DNA of 64,000 bases. It comes from an uncultured Desulfatiglans sp. (GTDB taxonomy: Bacteria; Desulfobacterota; DSM-4660; Desulfatiglandales; Desulfatiglandaceae). The notes under the pieces were generated by a model. It was not told the origin of the DNA. It did no database searches and saw only the letters and a program-made list of their open reading frames with translations. Below, one piece after another: positions 53,471-61,511 of this stretch. How positions within the stretch are numbered: the stretch's first letter is position 1; every line of letters starts with the position of its first letter. The stretch lies in contig LR026961.1 in the NCBI GenBank assembly GCA_900498135.1, positions 3,704,011 through 3,768,010 on the forward strand, given 5' to 3'. A program made the position numbers and the translations under genes.

Positions 53471-53869
53471 CTATGGTTCGGGTGCGGTTTCACAAATTGT
53501 AAAGGTTCTCGTTTTATCTGTAAGTTCAGTTACCCAATCTGGTCCAGTTTTAATCGTTACAGATGATGCTTTGTCTCCGCAAGCTCCTGTAAGATCTGCA
53601 GTAAAATCGCCAAGAACTACGTCGGTACCTGTGTAATCCCAGCTATTGGCTGTAGCATCTCCCTCAAGGAGATCAGTGGCATATTGCATAGCTAACTGGG
53701 ATCCGCCGGCAGCAAATGCGCCTTCAATAGCCTTTTTCCTTGCTTCTTCTTGAAGATCCATGAATTTTGGTACAGCGACAGCAGCCAGAATACCTAATAT
53801 AACAAGTACTGCAATAACCTCGATTAACGTAAAACCTTCACTCTTTTTTACTCTCCTGCATTTTATCAT
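53471..53869 (-). CDS. Major type IV pilin (PilA/MshA-like)
   Basis: A 132-residue prepilin: leader MIKCRRVKKSEG, cleavage then FTLIEVIAVLVILGILAAVA, followed by VPKFMDLQEEARKKAIEGAF. This is the classical N-methyl-phenylalanine pilin helix, here MshA-like because of the VPKFxDLQ run. The globular domain is short (about 80 residues) with a cysteine pair at GACGDKAS and TICETAPEP, which can close the D-region loop. ATG 53869 follows AAAGGAGGAT, one of the strongest ribosome sites in the window, consistent with an abundant protein. A sigma-54 promoter-like site lies upstream. The coding region is AT-richer than its neighbours. Confidence 0.9.
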   Translation of the reverse strand: MIKCRRVKKSEGFTLIEVIAVLVILGILAAVAVPKFMDLQEEARKKAIEGAFAAGGSQLAMQYATDLLEGDATANSWDYTGTDVVLGDFTADLTGACGDKASSVTIKTGPDWVTELTDKTRTFTICETAPEP

Positions 53870-54034
53870 TTACAAATCCTCCTTTAAGATAGATGGAAAA
53901 GTGTTCCAACAAACGATGAATAAAAACAACTTTATATCTAGCGCAAAGAACACCTCCTTTCCTAAGAAATTACAAGATGAAAATTTGCTGTCTGGAAAAG
54001 ACGGCGCGTAGCGATGGTCTTCAGCTGTGAAATT

Positions 54035-54050
54035 GCAACAGCCATGCCAC
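54035..54050 (-). promoter_or_regulatory. Sigma-54 promoter-like sequence for the major pilin
   Basis: Minus-strand TGGCATGGCTGTTGCA matches TGGCACRNNNNTTGCW at 11 of 12 specified positions. It gives a leader of about 155 bases before the pilin ATG. Pilin genes in many proteobacteria are sigma-54 dependent, and a sigma-54 activator is encoded next door. Confidence 0.65.
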
Positions 54051-54171
54051 CATGAGCGTTGAAGACGCCTTTAAAGATGGCAAAACTCAAAATCTTTTGC
54101 ATCCTACCCAGTTGGCAGTCCCTCCGTACTATGTTCCGGATTGGCTAATGAAAGATTGCGCTTCGTCATGC

Positions 54172-54207
54172 TCCAATTTTTGAAGATTTTCCAGCAAAAA
54201 TTGGAGG
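54172..54207. other. Perfect 11-base inverted repeat
   Basis: CTCCAATTTTT and AAAAATTGGAG pair around a 14-base loop, downstream of the sigma-54 activator gene and upstream of the pilin promoter. It may end transcription of the activator gene or be an activator-binding palindrome about 120-170 bases above the promoter. Confidence 0.5.
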
Positions 54208-54267
54208 TTCGGCTCCTTGTTTTGTTTAATCTGGGTGAAGGATGCACACGTTTTGATTTTTGGAAGT

Positions 54268-55569
54268 CTATGTCTCTTTAAGAGATTGAACATCGATCTG
54301 ATACTTCTTCACCCTGTGCCACAGGCTCCTTTGGTTGATGCCGAGGATTTCCGCTGCCCTTGCCTGGACGCCTCCAGTGGAGTAAAGGGCGTCGATGATC
54401 AGGTTTCGCTCGATCTCGGCGAGCTTTTGGTCGAGCGTGGCATCCGGCGGCAGGTGGTCGAGCGGGCCGCCGGCCTGCTGGATCAATTCCGGCGGGAGGT
54501 GCTGCGGTTCGATCGGAGCACCCGCTGCCAGAAGGGCGGCACGCTCGAGGACATTCTGGAGTTCGCGGATGTTGCCCGGCCAGTGGTGGGCTGTCAGGGC
54601 GCGAAGGGCTGCGGGGGTCAGGGCGTTTGCGGGCGGCGTCAGGTAGTTCAGAAAATGCTCGGCCAGGAGGCGGATATCTTCCTTCCGGTGCCTTAAGGGC
54701 GGCAGGTTGAGATCGAAGACGTGGATGCGGTGATAGAGGTCTTCGCGGAATGCGCCCTCCTGCACCATTTTGGAGAGATCCTTGTTGGTGGCGGCCAGGA
54801 TGCGGACATCGACCTGAACGGTCTGGTTGCCGCCGACCCGCTCGAAGGTCCGCTCCTGGAGGACGCGCAGGATCTTGGCCTGGGTGGCGGGGGGCATGTC
54901 GCCGATCTCGTCCAGAAAGAGGACGCCGCCTTGGGCGGCCTCGAACTTGCCGGGTTTGCGGCTTGTGGCGCCGGTGAAGGCGCCTTTTTCATGCCCGAAG
55001 AGCTCGCTCTCGAGGAGCCCTTCGGGGATGGCTGCACAGTTCACCGTGACGAAAGGGCCTTTGGAGCGGGGGCTCAGGCGGTGGATGGCCGAGGCCACCA
55101 GCTCCTTTCCCGTGCCGCTTTCGCCATGGATCAGAACGGTGGTGTCCGCCGGGGCCACGAGCGCGGCCTGTCGGAGGGCGGTGCGCAAGGCGCGGCTCGA
55201 GCCGATGATCTCGGGGAAAAGGCGGGCGGCTTCTTCGGTGTCGAGCGCGCCGGTCATCTGCTGGATGGCCTCTTCGAAGCAGTCGAGTTCATCCTTTTCG
55301 GAGATCACCTCCAGTTTTGGCTTAGGGTCAGGAGCGGGCGGGGTCGCTTCCCGGAGGGCGCGTTTGATGGGTTTCAGAAAGAGACGCACGATCATGACCC
55401 CCGCAAAGGCAGCGAACCCGACACTCGAGAGGAGGGCCGCGAAAAGGGCCGAGAGGGAATAAGGGTGCTGCTTCTGGCCAACATGAAACCCGACGAGGAA
55501 GGCCAGGAAGGCCATGCCTCCGACGATAAACGGGATGAGGACCTGAAGGCTGAATCGGTATTGCTTCAT
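54268..55569 (-). CDS. Membrane-anchored sigma-54-dependent activator
   Basis: A 433-residue AAA+ activator without receiver domain. Two N-terminal membrane helices ([20 protein letters not shown] and [20 protein letters not shown]) are followed by a HAMP-like linker [17 protein letters not shown]+ motifs: Walker [15 protein letters not shown] intact in [20 protein letters not shown], Walker [15 protein letters not shown], and [21 protein letters not shown] Fis-type HTH ends it ([20 protein letters not shown]). The membrane domain could sense the envelope or pilus assembly state directly. It lies between PilC/GspF and the major pilin gene, whose sigma-54 promoter is its obvious target; this is inference. 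Confidence 0.92.
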   Translation of the reverse strand: MKQYRFSLQVLIPFIVGGMAFLAFLVGFHVGQKQHPYSLSALFAALLSSVGFAAFAGVMIVRLFLKPIKRALREATPPAPDPKPKLEVISEKDELDCFEEAIQQMTGALDTEEAARLFPEIIGSSRALRTALRQAALVAPADTTVLIHGESGTGKELVASAIHRLSPRSKGPFVTVNCAAIPEGLLESELFGHEKGAFTGATSRKPGKFEAAQGGVLFLDEIGDMPPATQAKILRVLQERTFERVGGNQTVQVDVRILAATNKDLSKMVQEGAFREDLYHRIHVFDLNLPPLRHRKEDIRLLAEHFLNYLTPPANALTPAALRALTAHHWPGNIRELQNVLERAALLAAGAPIEPQHLPPELIQQAGGPLDHLPPDATLDQKLAEIERNLIIDALYSTGGVQARAAEILGINQRSLWHRVKKYQIDVQSLKET

Positions 55570-55722
55570 AGGGGTCGACAGGATCGGTCCGGGTCTTGAG
55601 AACCGGCCCTCCTCACTCTCCTCATCCGTCCTGGGGCTTCAAGGCCCGGATGGAGGCGTACGAGCACGTTTCACAAACATAAAAGTGAGCGAAAACCCCG
55701 CAGGGCTCCAATGGGTGCCGCT

Positions 55723-56949
55723 CTAAAATTTCGCCTGGACCTTGACCATGTCCCACATGGGCAGGAAGATCGACAGGGCGAAGAACAGGACCACCGCCGC
55801 GAGACCCACTGTCAGGATGGGGCCGATGGCGTCGGTCAGGCGCTTCATGGCGAAATCCACCTCGTCGTCGTAATGGACCGAGACCTCGCGAAGCATCTCG
55901 TCCAGTCGTCCGCTTTCCTCGCCCACCGCCACCATGTTAATCACCATGGGGGTGAAGTAGCGGGCCTGCTTCAAGGGCTCCGCGATCCCTTTCCCCTGTT
56001 CCATGCTCTCCTGGATGCGCCGGAACTCGCGGGAGATCACGGCGTTGCCGATCGTGCCGGCCAGGATGCGCATGGATTCGAGCACACGGATGCCGCTTGC
56101 CTGCAGGATCGCGAAGATGCTCGCGAAGCGGGACATGGCGCTCTTGATGAAGAGGGGCCCGACGAGCACCATGTTGATCAGAATGAGGTCTCGGATGTAC
56201 CGGCCTGCCTCGGTGCGGAGGGCCAGAGCCAGGAAGACGACCAGGGCCGCCAAACCCCCGAGGAGATACGGCCAATAGGTGGAGATTACATCGTAAAGGA
56301 GCATGCAGATCCGGGTGGGGAGCGGGATCTCCACCCCCGCGTTGATGAACATGTCGATGAACTTCGGCACCACGAAGGTCAGGAGGACGAAGAAGGCGAT
56401 GAAGAGGAAGGTCATGACGATGATCGGGTACTGGAGGGCGGCCCGGATGTCGGACTTGACCTTGTGCTCGTGCTCCACGATATAGATCAGCCGGTTGAAG
56501 ACCTCCGGCAGGTCGCCGCTCGACTCTCCGGCGCGCACCATGGCGACATAAAGGGGGGAGAAGATCCGAGGATGGGCTTGAAAGGCCTCGAAGAGGCTTT
56601 TCCCCCGTTCGATGTCGGCGGCAAGGGCGTTGATGACCCCCTTCAGGCGCTTGTTCTCGGTCTGGCTTTCCAGGATTTGAAGGGTCCGGACGACGGGGAC
56701 GCCGGCCCGGAGGAGGGTTCGAAACTGCTTGGTAAAGAGGATCAGATCGAGGGTCTTGACCGATCGGAGCCGATCGAAGAGGCCGATGCCGTTTGTCACC
56801 GGGGCCGCACCCGGCAGCTCGCGGATCCGGTCGGGTATCAGGTCGCGGTCGAGGAGCATGGTGGCGGCCTGCTCCCGGTGTTCGGCCTCGAGGCGGCCCG
56901 AGCGCTTGTGGCCGCTGACGTCGATCGCTGTGTATCGGAAGGTCGGCAT
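55723..56949 (-). CDS. Type IV pilus / type II secretion platform protein (PilC/GspF/MshG)
   Basis: Polytopic inner-membrane platform of 408 residues around which the pilus base rotates. Two GspF domains are seen: LILFTKQFRTLLRAGVPVVR with ARIFSPLYVAMVRAGESSG (first), and SAMSRFASIFAILQASGIRV with VINMVAVGEESGRLDEMLRE (second), each followed by membrane helices such as YPIIVMTFLFIAFFVLLTFV and PILTVGLAAVVLFFALSIF. The N-terminus FRYTAIDVSGHKRSGRLEAE is diagnostic. It follows the ATPase gene after 6 bases, as in gspE-gspF and mshE-mshG pairs. Confidence 0.93.
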   Translation of the reverse strand: MPTFRYTAIDVSGHKRSGRLEAEHREQAATMLLDRDLIPDRIRELPGAAPVTNGIGLFDRLRSVKTLDLILFTKQFRTLLRAGVPVVRTLQILESQTENKRLKGVINALAADIERGKSLFEAFQAHPRIFSPLYVAMVRAGESSGDLPEVFNRLIYIVEHEHKVKSDIRAALQYPIIVMTFLFIAFFVLLTFVVPKFIDMFINAGVEIPLPTRICMLLYDVISTYWPYLLGGLAALVVFLALALRTEAGRYIRDLILINMVLVGPLFIKSAMSRFASIFAILQASGIRVLESMRILAGTIGNAVISREFRRIQESMEQGKGIAEPLKQARYFTPMVINMVAVGEESGRLDEMLREVSVHYDDEVDFAMKRLTDAIGPILTVGLAAVVLFFALSIFLPMWDMVKVQAKF

Positions 56950-56955
56950 ACGTCC

Positions 56956-58674
56956 TTAAACCATGACGGCCGAGGCCGCCTCCTCCAGGGTGGTGATTCC
57001 GCGGACGACCTTGTCCATGGCATCCTCTTTGAGGGTGCGCAGCACGCCCGCCTCCCGCGCAGCGCGGGTGATCTCCTGGGCGGAGCGCCGCTGAAGGATC
57101 ATGCCCTGGACCATCTCGTCGTTTACGAGGACCTCGAAGACCCCTGTACGGCCTCGATACCCTGTGTACATGCAGCTCAGGCAGCCGCGCCCGCGCTGGA
57201 AGTCTGCGTCTTTCACATCGGTCAGGCCCCACTGTGCGAGGGCCTCCGGCGGGGGCTGGTAGGATTCCCTGCAGTCGGGGCAGACCTTGCGCACCAGGCG
57301 CTGGGCGAAGGAAACGAGCATCACCGAGGCGGTCAGGAAGGGTTCGATCCCCATGTCCAGGAAGCGCGTCACGGCGCCTGCGGCGTCGTTTGTATGGACC
57401 GTGCTGAGGACCCTGTGTCCGGTCAAGGCCGCCTGGACGGCGATGGTGGCGGTTTCCGAGTCGCGAATCTCGCCGACCATGATGACATCCGGGTCCTGAC
57501 GGAGGACGGCGCGCAGACCGCTCGCGAAGGTCATGCCCGCCTGGCGGTTCAACTGGGTCTGGCGGACCTTCTCCAACCGGTATTCGACCGGGTCTTCCAG
57601 GGTGATGATGTTGATGTCGGGCTGGTTAAGTTCTTTCAGGATGGCGTAAAGGCTGGTGGTCTTCCCGCTGCCGGTCGGGCCGGTGCTGAGGATCATGCCG
57701 TAAGGTTTGCGGATCATGGCCGCGATCTTCTCCTGGTCGAAGGGGGCCATGCCGAGCGCCTTCAGGGAATAGACCCCGGTGGACATGTCGAGGAGCCTCA
57801 GCACCACGTTTTCGCCGTAGATGGTCGGGATGACGGAGGCACGGATATTGACCTCCCGGTCGTGCATCCGCACGGTGAAGCGGCCGTCCTGGGGGATGCG
57901 GGAGACCGCGATGTCCATGCCCGCAAGGATCTTGATGCGTGAGGCCAGAGGCAGAAACAGCGACTTGGGAGGGGCGGGGACCTCGTGCAGCTTTCCGTCC
58001 AGGCGGAAGCGGATCTGGATGTACTCCTTCTCCGGGCTGATGTGCACGTCGCTCGCCCGTTCGCGGATGGCCTGGGAGAGGATCGAGTTGACCAGGCGGA
58101 CGACGGGCGCCTCCTCCGCCATGTCCTGCAGGGAGCTCAACTGAAGATCCTGCATGCTGCGCGGGGGAGAGGCCTCGAGAGATTCTTCAGCCTCTTCGGG
58201 TTTGTTCCGTTCGATGCTCTCGAGGATTCCGCCGATGTCAGAAAAGGCCCCGTACAGGTTGTTGAAGATCTGATTGAACTCCTGCTCGCTGCAGAGTACG
58301 GGCTCGACCTCGAGGTTGGTGTAGACCTCTATGGCGTCCTGGGCGACGACGTCCAGGGGGTCCGTGACGGCGCAGTAGAGGATCCGCCCGCTCCGCTGGA
58401 GGGGAAGGACCTGGTGGCGGGAGGCCGTTTCCTTCGGAAGGATGCGGGAAAGGTTCGGATCGATCGGGAACCGCGTCGGCGTGTATTTCTCCAGCCGCAG
58501 CTGCCGGGCGAGAAGCTCGATCAGCACGGGCTCGGAGACCAGGCCCTCGCGGACGAGGTACTGGCCGAGCTTGAGGCTGCCGCGTTTCCTGTCCGCCAGG
58601 GCCTTGTCGACCAGTTCCTCGGTCAGGATCCCGGCCTCGACCAGCATTTCCCCCAGACGCTTGCGTTCCCTCAC
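56956..58674 (-). CDS. Type IV pilus / type II secretion assembly ATPase (GspE/PilB/MshE)
   Basis: Cytoplasmic hexameric motor of 572 residues. The start GTG 58674 overlaps the secretin stop (GTGA). N-terminal GspE-N module: RKRLGEMLVEAGILTEELVD, then LIELLARQLRLEKYTPTRFP. Catalytic part: Walker A STGPTGSGKTTSLYAILKEL, Asp box ITLEDPVEYRLEKVRQTQLN, Walker B QDPDVIMVGEIRDSETATIA and His box VLSTVHTNDAAGAVTRFLDM. The zinc site is VCPDCRESYQ with RGCLSCMYTGYRG. It is an extension-type ATPase, and no PilT retraction gene is in the window. The N-module resembles c-di-GMP-binding MshEN, but key residues were not verified. Confidence 0.93.
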   Translation of the reverse strand: MRERKRLGEMLVEAGILTEELVDKALADRKRGSLKLGQYLVREGLVSEPVLIELLARQLRLEKYTPTRFPIDPNLSRILPKETASRHQVLPLQRSGRILYCAVTDPLDVVAQDAIEVYTNLEVEPVLCSEQEFNQIFNNLYGAFSDIGGILESIERNKPEEAEESLEASPPRSMQDLQLSSLQDMAEEAPVVRLVNSILSQAIRERASDVHISPEKEYIQIRFRLDGKLHEVPAPPKSLFLPLASRIKILAGMDIAVSRIPQDGRFTVRMHDREVNIRASVIPTIYGENVVLRLLDMSTGVYSLKALGMAPFDQEKIAAMIRKPYGMILSTGPTGSGKTTSLYAILKELNQPDINIITLEDPVEYRLEKVRQTQLNRQAGMTFASGLRAVLRQDPDVIMVGEIRDSETATIAVQAALTGHRVLSTVHTNDAAGAVTRFLDMGIEPFLTASVMLVSFAQRLVRKVCPDCRESYQPPPEALAQWGLTDVKDADFQRGRGCLSCMYTGYRGRTGVFEVLVNDEMVQGMILQRRSAQEITRAAREAGVLRTLKEDAMDKVVRGITTLEEAASAVMV

Positions 58675-60383
58675 TTGGACCTCGCTTGGGCTTCCCCGGA
58701 TCGGACGCTCCCGGCCGGCGAAGCGGCCGCCGCGCTGAGAGGCGGCCGTGCAGGGAGGATGCGAGGGGTGATGAAGATCAGGACATCCTCCATCTTGTTT
58801 TGTTTTCCCGTGTGGCCGAACAGCCAGGTCAACCCCTTGATGTTTTGCAGGTAGGGGATTCCGTCGCTGGTGTCCTGGTCGGTCTGCTTCGAGAGTCCAC
58901 CAATGACGGTCGTTTGACCGCTCTCGAGGATGAGGTTGGTTTCGGCCCGCTTGGTGAGGATGGTGGGGTTCCCGAGGACCGTCCGGGTGAAGTCGAGCTC
59001 GTCCTTGGTGGTGACGATATTCAGGCGGATCGTGTCCCCCTCGATGACGCGCGGTGTGACCAGGAGGCGCAGGGCGGCGGTTTTCCACTCGATCGAGATG
59101 TCTTTGTCGAGTCCGGTGCCGGTGATGGACTGATAGGGCACCTCGGCCCCGCTCTCGATGACCGCGGGCTGGTTGTCCATCGTGGTGATGGAGGGGCGCG
59201 AGAGGATGTTGAGCTTCCCGTCGGTCTCCAGGGCGGAGAGCTCCACGTCGAGGACGTACTTTCCGAACTTCTCGTACAGGTAACCGAGCGTGAAGCCCGA
59301 AGGAAAATCGTCAGGCCCGAAATCCGCCGGGAAGTTGTTGGATATGCCGGTGGTGGGGTCCACCCCCTCGGAAAGGGTTTTGTCGAAGACCCCGCTGGTG
59401 TTGGATCCGGGGGTGATCCAGTAGTTTCCGGCCCGATAGAGCCCGCCCCACTGGATGCCCAGTTCGCGGGCGACCTCCCGGGTGGTCTCGACGATGTGGG
59501 CCTCGATCAGGATCTGGGGGGGAGGGCTGTCGAGCTCGCGGATCAGCGCGAGGATCTTTTCCGCATCGTGAGCGAGGGCGTGGACCAGCACGGAGTTGGT
59601 CTGCTCGTCGAAGAGGATGTTCCCGATGGGTTCTCCCTCCTGATTCCTGCTCAGGAGGGCCTCGAGGTTTTCTTTGAAGGTCTTGTCGATGTCCGGCTCC
59701 CGCTCCTCCTCGATGGTGCGTTTTTTGGAGTCGCCGCTCGTGTCCTGGTCGGTGATCTTGCGGCGGGTGAAGCTGTAATAGCGGAGCGGCACGATGCGGG
59801 TCACCATCGGCTCGAGGGTCTGGAGATCCCGGCGGGCGGCCTGCATCTTGAGGTCCGTCTCGAGCTGCCGGAGCTCGTTTTCCTTGTCCTGGGCCGATAC
59901 GACGCGGATGATGTCGTTTTCCCACTTCCAGCCCAACCCATGCGTGGCAAGGATCCCGGTGAAGACCTGGCTCCAGGGGGTGTTCTCGACATTGATGCTG
60001 ATTTCACCCTTGACGCTTTCACTCAGCATGATGTTTTGCCCGGCGGCGCGGGCGAGGGCTCGCAGCACGGCCGGCACGGAGGCGTTGTGCATCCGGAGGC
60101 TGACCTTCTGGGTCGGAAACGGCTTTTGGCAGATTCGGGCTTTGGGCTGCGGCTGAATCGGGGGAAGGGTGTCCGGCTTGGATGCCGCGGGGGCGGGCAG
60201 GGCCTGGGAGCGGGCCTGATTCGTCTCGGCCATCTCCTTCCACTTTCGGTATTCAGAGTCGAGCGGGGAGGGCGGGGTCACCGCCTTCTCGCCGCATCCG
60301 GCGGCAAACAGAATCAGGATCAATCCAGCGGTGAGGCGGGCCCAGGGGCGGATCAACCGCAACGATTCGCGTAGGTTCGACAT
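58671..60383 (-). CDS. Outer-membrane secretin (PilQ/MshL/GspD)
   Basis: Lipoprotein secretin of 570 residues forming the pilus pore. Start ATG 60383 (MSNLRESLRLIRPWARL) sits 9 bases after AGGAGAGG; ATG 60392 is too close to it. The signal ends in LILILFAAGCGEK, lipidated at Cys. An STN domain (SVPAVLRALARAAGQNIMLS) is followed by secretin N1-type repeats (SVLVHALAHDAEKILALIRE) and the C-domain VVETTREVARELGIQWGGLY, LNILSRPSITTMDNQPAVIE, SGAEVPYQSITGTG, LLVTPRVIEGDTIRLNIVTT and GQTTVIGGLSKQTDQDTSDG. The STN-plus-secretin layout and gene order suit MshL. It overlaps the ATPase gene. Confidence 0.92.
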   Translation of the reverse strand: MSNLRESLRLIRPWARLTAGLILILFAAGCGEKAVTPPSPLDSEYRKWKEMAETNQARSQALPAPAASKPDTLPPIQPQPKARICQKPFPTQKVSLRMHNASVPAVLRALARAAGQNIMLSESVKGEISINVENTPWSQVFTGILATHGLGWKWENDIIRVVSAQDKENELRQLETDLKMQAARRDLQTLEPMVTRIVPLRYYSFTRRKITDQDTSGDSKKRTIEEEREPDIDKTFKENLEALLSRNQEGEPIGNILFDEQTNSVLVHALAHDAEKILALIRELDSPPPQILIEAHIVETTREVARELGIQWGGLYRAGNYWITPGSNTSGVFDKTLSEGVDPTTGISNNFPADFGPDDFPSGFTLGYLYEKFGKYVLDVELSALETDGKLNILSRPSITTMDNQPAVIESGAEVPYQSITGTGLDKDISIEWKTAALRLLVTPRVIEGDTIRLNIVTTKDELDFTRTVLGNPTILTKRAETNLILESGQTTVIGGLSKQTDQDTSDGIPYLQNIKGLTWLFGHTGKQNKMEDVLIFITPRILPARPPLSAAAASPAGSVRSGEAQARSK

Positions 60384-60450
60384 GTGTTTCATCCTCTCCT
60401 GATCGATGCCGGGAACGAACCTCGAAGGTGGCCGGAACGCCGGGCTGTTG

Positions 60451-60963
60451 TTACTCTTCCAGCTGAAGCACGAAGCGCTGGCCGTCTGTCTTCCGAACCA
60501 GAACGACGCTGGTTCGATGGATTTCCTCGAGCCTGTAGTCACCCGGATCGATCCACTCACCCTTCTGGTATTCGAAGTCATCGATGATCGCCAGGCGCGT
60601 GTCCCCGAGTTCCACAAAGCCCGAATACATGAGCCCCAAGTCCTCCGCACTCTCCGAACCCGCTGCTTCCTCCTTGTGGAGGAAGGTCTGCAGGGCATAG
60701 TCCTGGTCCCAGAATGGGTCCGGGGCCCATTCGAGGGTGGCGGTCTTGGCGATCTGTTGGACCTTTTCCTGTTCGGGGCTCTTGCGAAGGTTTTTGGCCA
60801 TATCTGTGACGAACGCGTTCAGGTCGACGTTCGCCTCAGCGGGGGGCGCACCCCTCGGTGAGGCTGCCTTGCCGCCGGAGAAAAAAATCTCATAGGCACC
60901 GTAGGCAAGCACGAGCGCCATGATGATCACGAGGGTTATCTCCCGTTTGGCCAATTGAATCAC
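60451..60963 (-). CDS. Pilus assembly accessory protein (PilP/MshK-like)
   Basis: A 170-residue bitopic protein: one N-terminal membrane helix (REITLVIIMALVLAYGAYEI), a linker rich in Pro/Ala, a helical segment ending WAPDPFWDQD and a small beta domain (GLMYSGFVELGDTRLAIIDD, EWIDPGDYRLEEIHRTSVVL) like the HR/PilP domain that contacts the secretin. Position between PilO and the secretin gene supports this role. It overlaps the PilO gene by four bases. Confidence 0.7.
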   Translation of the reverse strand: MIQLAKREITLVIIMALVLAYGAYEIFFSGGKAASPRGAPPAEANVDLNAFVTDMAKNLRKSPEQEKVQQIAKTATLEWAPDPFWDQDYALQTFLHKEEAAGSESAEDLGLMYSGFVELGDTRLAIIDDFEYQKGEWIDPGDYRLEEIHRTSVVLVRKTDGQRFVLQLEE

Positions 60964-61511
60964 CCCTCCACTTTCTGGGTCTTCGTCAGGATGACCAGGG
61001 TCAGGTTGAAGAGCTTCTCCTTGCCGGCCGAAAGAATTTGCAGCTGTTCGATCTTTTCGACGCAGCCCAGGGCATAAATCTGGATCAGAAAATCCCGCAG
61101 ATTCGACCAGCCGCCCAGGAACCTAAGGCTCAGAGGCATCCGCTCACCTGTGCCGGGGCTGCCCGGTTCGGGGCGGATGGTCTGCATCTCCATTCCGTGT
61201 CCGCGGGCGATGGCATCGATCTGCACCATGAGGCCCTCCAACTCCTCCAATGCGAGCGGAGAAGGTTCCGGGAGAGGGAAAGGCGGGTCGCCGATTTCCC
61301 GCAGTTCCTTCAGCAGGTTTTGAAAGAGGGGGCCGAGCGTGTCTTGTTCGGCGATTTCCGCTTCCAGTCCGGCAATGTGCGCTTCCGCTTTGCGCAACGC
61401 CTCATGAGAAGGGTAGACGGCCAGGAGAAACAGCAGGGCCACCCCCGCACCGCACAGGATGAGATAGCGGATGCTCTGTCCGGGTATTAGGTCAAAGGCT
61501 TTTCGGTCCAT
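60960..61511 (-). CDS. Pilus alignment protein (PilO/MshJ-like)
   Basis: A 183-residue inner-membrane protein: short cytoplasmic start, a membrane helix (IRYLILCGAGVALLFLLAVY), a coiled coil (ALRKAEAHIAGLEAEIAEQD) and the alpha/beta PilO core with LEELEGLMVQIDAIARGHGM, LSLRFLGGWSNLRDFLIQIY and a final strand FNLTLVILTKTQ. PilO pairs with PilN in the periplasm to align the machine. It starts inside the end of the PilM-PilN gene (20-base overlap) and ends within the PilP-like gene, so production is tightly coupled. Confidence 0.82.
   Translation of the reverse strand: MDRKAFDLIPGQSIRYLILCGAGVALLFLLAVYPSHEALRKAEAHIAGLEAEIAEQDTLGPLFQNLLKELREIGDPPFPLPEPSPLALEELEGLMVQIDAIARGHGMEMQTIRPEPGSPGTGERMPLSLRFLGGWSNLRDFLIQIYALGCVEKIEQLQILSAGKEKLFNLTLVILTKTQKVEG

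Larger units (their letters stand above)
53870..54267. other. Leader and control region of the major pilin gene
   Basis: About 400 bases holding the sigma-54 promoter candidate (54035-54050) and a large AT-rich hairpin (54172-54207), both listed separately. The roughly 155-base predicted 5' leader (54024-53870) has no further recognised structure. Confidence 0.5.
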
